Under the pieces are notes generated by a model. The model was not told the DNA's origin. It did not search any database and saw only the letters and a list, made by a program, of their open reading frames with translations. From contig JAEZEZ010000125.1 in the NCBI GenBank assembly GCA_023432855.1, positions 1-24,554 on the forward strand: DNA of 24,554 nt. Reading direction: 5' to 3'. Numbering within the stretch: position 1 is the stretch's first letter; every line of letters starts with the position of its first letter. Shown here piece after piece: positions 22,812 to 24,554 of the stretch. The position numbers were made by a program, and so were the translations under genes. Origin of the DNA: Pseudomonadota bacterium (lineage in GTDB: Bacteria; Pseudomonadota; Alphaproteobacteria; Caulobacterales; Caulobacteraceae).

Positions 22812-24031
22812 TAGAACAGGAGCGCGTAAAGGCGGAAACAGCGGTATTGATCGGGCTGATCACAGACCGGCAGGATACCGGGCAGGTGAAGGAATACCTG
22901 GATGAACTCGAATTCCTTGCGACCACTGCGGACATTGTTACACTGAAGCGCTTCACACAGAAGTTGCACAAGCCCGATGGGCGCACCTATGTGGGCAGTG
23001 GAAAGCTCGCAGAAGTGAAGCAATGGATCGAAGAGAACAACGCGGATTCGGTGATCTTCGATGATGAACTTTCCCCCGCGCAACAACGCAACCTCGAGAA
23101 GGAACTCGGGAAACCGGTGCTCGATCGGCCGCGGTTGATCCTGGATATCTTCGCCCGCCGTGCACGCACCGCGCATGCGAAAACGCAGGTGGAGCTCGCG
23201 CAATACGAATACATGCTGCCACGGCTCACCAAACTGTGGATACACCTTGAAAGACAGCGTGGTGGAACCGGAACGCGCGGTGGTGCGGGTGAAAAGGAGA
23301 TCGAGACCGATAGGCGACTCGTGCGGGATCGGATCGCGCTGCTGAAGGAGCAGCTCCGATCCATCGATCGGCAGATGGCCACCCAGCGCGGCAATCGCGG
23401 AAAACTGGTGCGCGTGGCGCTGGTGGGCTACACCAACGTGGGCAAGAGCACGCTCATGAACATCCTCAGCAAGAGCGAAGTGTTCGCCGAGAACAAGCTG
23501 TTCGCAACGCTTGATACCACGGTGCGAAAGATCGTTCTTGGCAATCTTCCGTTCCTTGTCACGGATACCGTTGGATTCATCCGCAAACTGCCAACGCAAC
23601 TGATCGAAAGTTTCAAGAGCACATTGGATGAAACGCGCGAATCCGATCTGTTGCTTCATGTTGTCGATATCAGCCATCACAACTTCGAAGAGCAGTACAA
23701 CACGGTGAAGAGCACGTTGAACGAGATCGGCGCGGGCGACAAGCCGGTGATCGTTGTGTTCAATAAGATCGATGCGTACAAACCTGCTCCACATGATCCC
23801 GATGATCTCGCGCCAAAGACCGAAGATCAATACACCCTCGAGGAATTGAAGGAACAGTGGATGTCGCGTATGAGCGGCGATGAATGCATCTTCATCAGCG
23901 CTGCGCAAAAACAGAACATCGATGGATTGCGGAAGCTCCTGTACGATCGCGTGAAGGAGATCCATACGGCACGCTATCCTTACGAGACCGATCTGCTCTT
24001 CAAGGACAATTACGAAGAGGAGGAACAATGA
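22808..24031 (+). CDS. hflX: Ribosome-associated GTPase HflX
   Basis: A 407-residue GTPase that binds the 50S subunit and can split stalled or stress-hit ribosomes. The N-terminal HflX domain shows the signature GRTYVGSGKLAEVKQW and FDDELSPAQQRNLEKEL. A helical linker with RGGTGTRGGAGEKEIETDRR follows. The G domain has G1 GYTNVGKST (207-215), the G2 Thr near 238, G3 DTVGF (253-257), G4 NKID (319-322) and a G5-like SAA. All family motifs are intact. It starts four bases inside the cytochrome c gene end (ATGA), which is an unusual genomic partner for hflX but fits a compact operon. Confidence 0.97.
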   Translation: MIEQERVKAETAVLIGLITDRQDTGQVKEYLDELEFLATTADIVTLKRFTQKLHKPDGRTYVGSGKLAEVKQWIEENNADSVIFDDELSPAQQRNLEKELGKPVLDRPRLILDIFARRARTAHAKTQVELAQYEYMLPRLTKLWIHLERQRGGTGTRGGAGEKEIETDRRLVRDRIALLKEQLRSIDRQMATQRGNRGKLVRVALVGYTNVGKSTLMNILSKSEVFAENKLFATLDTTVRKIVLGNLPFLVTDTVGFIRKLPTQLIESFKSTLDETRESDLLLHVVDISHHNFEEQYNTVKSTLNEIGAGDKPVIVVFNKIDAYKPAPHDPDDLAPKTEDQYTLEELKEQWMSRMSGDECIFISAAQKQNIDGLRKLLYDRVKEIHTARYPYETDLLFKDNYEEEEQ

Positions 24032-24034
24032 TGT

Positions 24035-24069
24035 GTAAGGCCGGTCCGATCGATACGATCCGGCCTTAC
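24035..24069 (+). terminator. Hairpin downstream of hflX, possible terminator
   Basis: GTAAGGCCGG (24035-24044) and CCGGCCTTAC (24060-24069) form a perfect 10-bp stem with a 15-base loop, starting 3 bases after the hflX stop. No T-run follows, so it is not a classic intrinsic terminator. It may instead stabilise the 3' end. It ends 27 bases before the start of the next gene. Confidence 0.5.
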
Positions 24070-24096
24070 GATCGAAGAAGATCACCTTGATAAGTT

Positions 24097-24554
24097 GTGG
24101 CGACACGTAAACGGCAGAAGAAGAAAGCGGCGAAAAGCTCCGGCGGCAGCGTTCTTTTCAAAATACTGTTGATCGGCGCCGCGATCGTTTTCATCGCTTT
24201 CCTCGGATTACTCCAAGCTGTAAGAAGTGGTTTTTTCGGAAACCTTCCAAGCGAGGACGAACTCCGATCCATCCAGCATGAACAGGCCACGCTCGTGCTC
24301 GGCCTGAATGATGTTCCGATCGGAAAATTGTTCGCCCAAGATCGCACGAACGTGCGTTACAAGGACCTGCCGCGACATCTGATCAACGCACTGGTGAGCA
24401 CCGAAGATGAACGCTTCTTCGTTCATGAAGGTGTTGATGGCCGCAGTTATCTGCGTGTGTTCTTCCGCACCCTGATCGGTGGCGATCGAAGTGGTGGAGG
24501 CGGCAGCACGATCTCCCAGCAGATCATGAAGAATCTGTACGGACGAAAGAGACA
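24097..24554 (+). CDS. Class A penicillin-binding protein (transglycosylase domain), partial
   Basis: The 5' end of a bifunctional peptidoglycan synthase; the first 152 residues are present. The GTG at 24097 is chosen because TGA-TAA stops are in frame just upstream; no Shine-Dalgarno site is seen, as expected for this half. The start is Lys/Arg-rich (RKRQKKKAAK), then one TM helix (ILLIGAAIVFIAFLGLL). The GT51 glycosyltransferase domain begins with LPRHLINALVSTEDERFFVH, which contains the catalytic-type Glu in EDE, and continues GGGGSTISQQIMKNLYG. This is the order seen in PBP1A-type enzymes. The rest, including the transpeptidase domain, is past the right edge. Confidence 0.93.
   Translation, partial: MATRKRQKKKAAKSSGGSVLFKILLIGAAIVFIAFLGLLQAVRSGFFGNLPSEDELRSIQHEQATLVLGLNDVPIGKLFAQDRTNVRYKDLPRHLINALVSTEDERFFVHEGVDGRSYLRVFFRTLIGGDRSGGGGSTISQQIMKNLYGRKR

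Noticed and set aside
16490..24554. Right third as a horizontally acquired island in the alphaproteobacterium
   Set aside because: It carries core genes (thiL, hflX, PBP) with Bacteroidota signals and no integrase, transposase, tRNA site or flanking repeats, and both border genes are cut. A chimera explains this better.

Overview
This window looks like two unrelated genomes joined at about position 16,500. The left two thirds (1-~16,500) is very GC-rich (about 75% in a sampled 60-base line). It has clear Shine-Dalgarno sites, Caulobacter-like promoter matches and gene families typical of an alphaproteobacterium, most likely Caulobacterales; no 16S or marker tree can be made here. The right third (~16,500-24,554) is about 53% GC in a sampled line, lacks Shine-Dalgarno sites, has a Bacteroidota-type -7 element (TAnnTTTG) and is extremely rich in GATC. 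Its genes (thiL, exported amidohydrolases, small 4-TM cytochrome-B-like protein, cytochrome c lipoprotein, hflX, class A PBP) fit an uncultured Flavobacteriales-like organism. Both genes that meet at the join are truncated there, so I read it as an assembly chimera rather than gene transfer.

Left part, in order: the 3' end of an aldo/keto reductase; a B12-type TonB receptor (btuB-like) read leftward from a clear cobalamin riboswitch; a gene-free stretch with short CCGCTGTT/CCCTGTT repeats; msrA translationally coupled to a MmcQ/YjbR gene; tRNA-Ser(GGA); a small lipoprotein and an exported L,D-transpeptidase (envelope maintenance); an MHS-type MFS transporter.

From 6,984 to the join comes the most interesting block. 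An exported CHAT-domain (caspase-clan) protease-like protein and an exported TPR protein are divergently transcribed. An OmpR/PhoB-type response regulator with its histidine kinase runs back toward the TPR gene. A rightward cluster then holds a secreted protein with a possible pre-peptidase-like C-terminal domain, an exported caspase-family (C14) protein with an intact His/Cys dyad, an unrecognised exported 369-residue protein and a small exported protein cut by the join. This may be a periplasmic caspase-clan system under two-component control, but the functional link is inference from gene order only.

Right part: leftward, two overlapping amidohydrolase genes (one a fused double module) followed by thiL, truncated at the join. 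Rightward, from a divergent promoter region, a tightly coupled run of a 4-TM protein, a c-type cytochrome lipoprotein and hflX, then a hairpin and the 5' end of a class A penicillin-binding protein that runs off the window.
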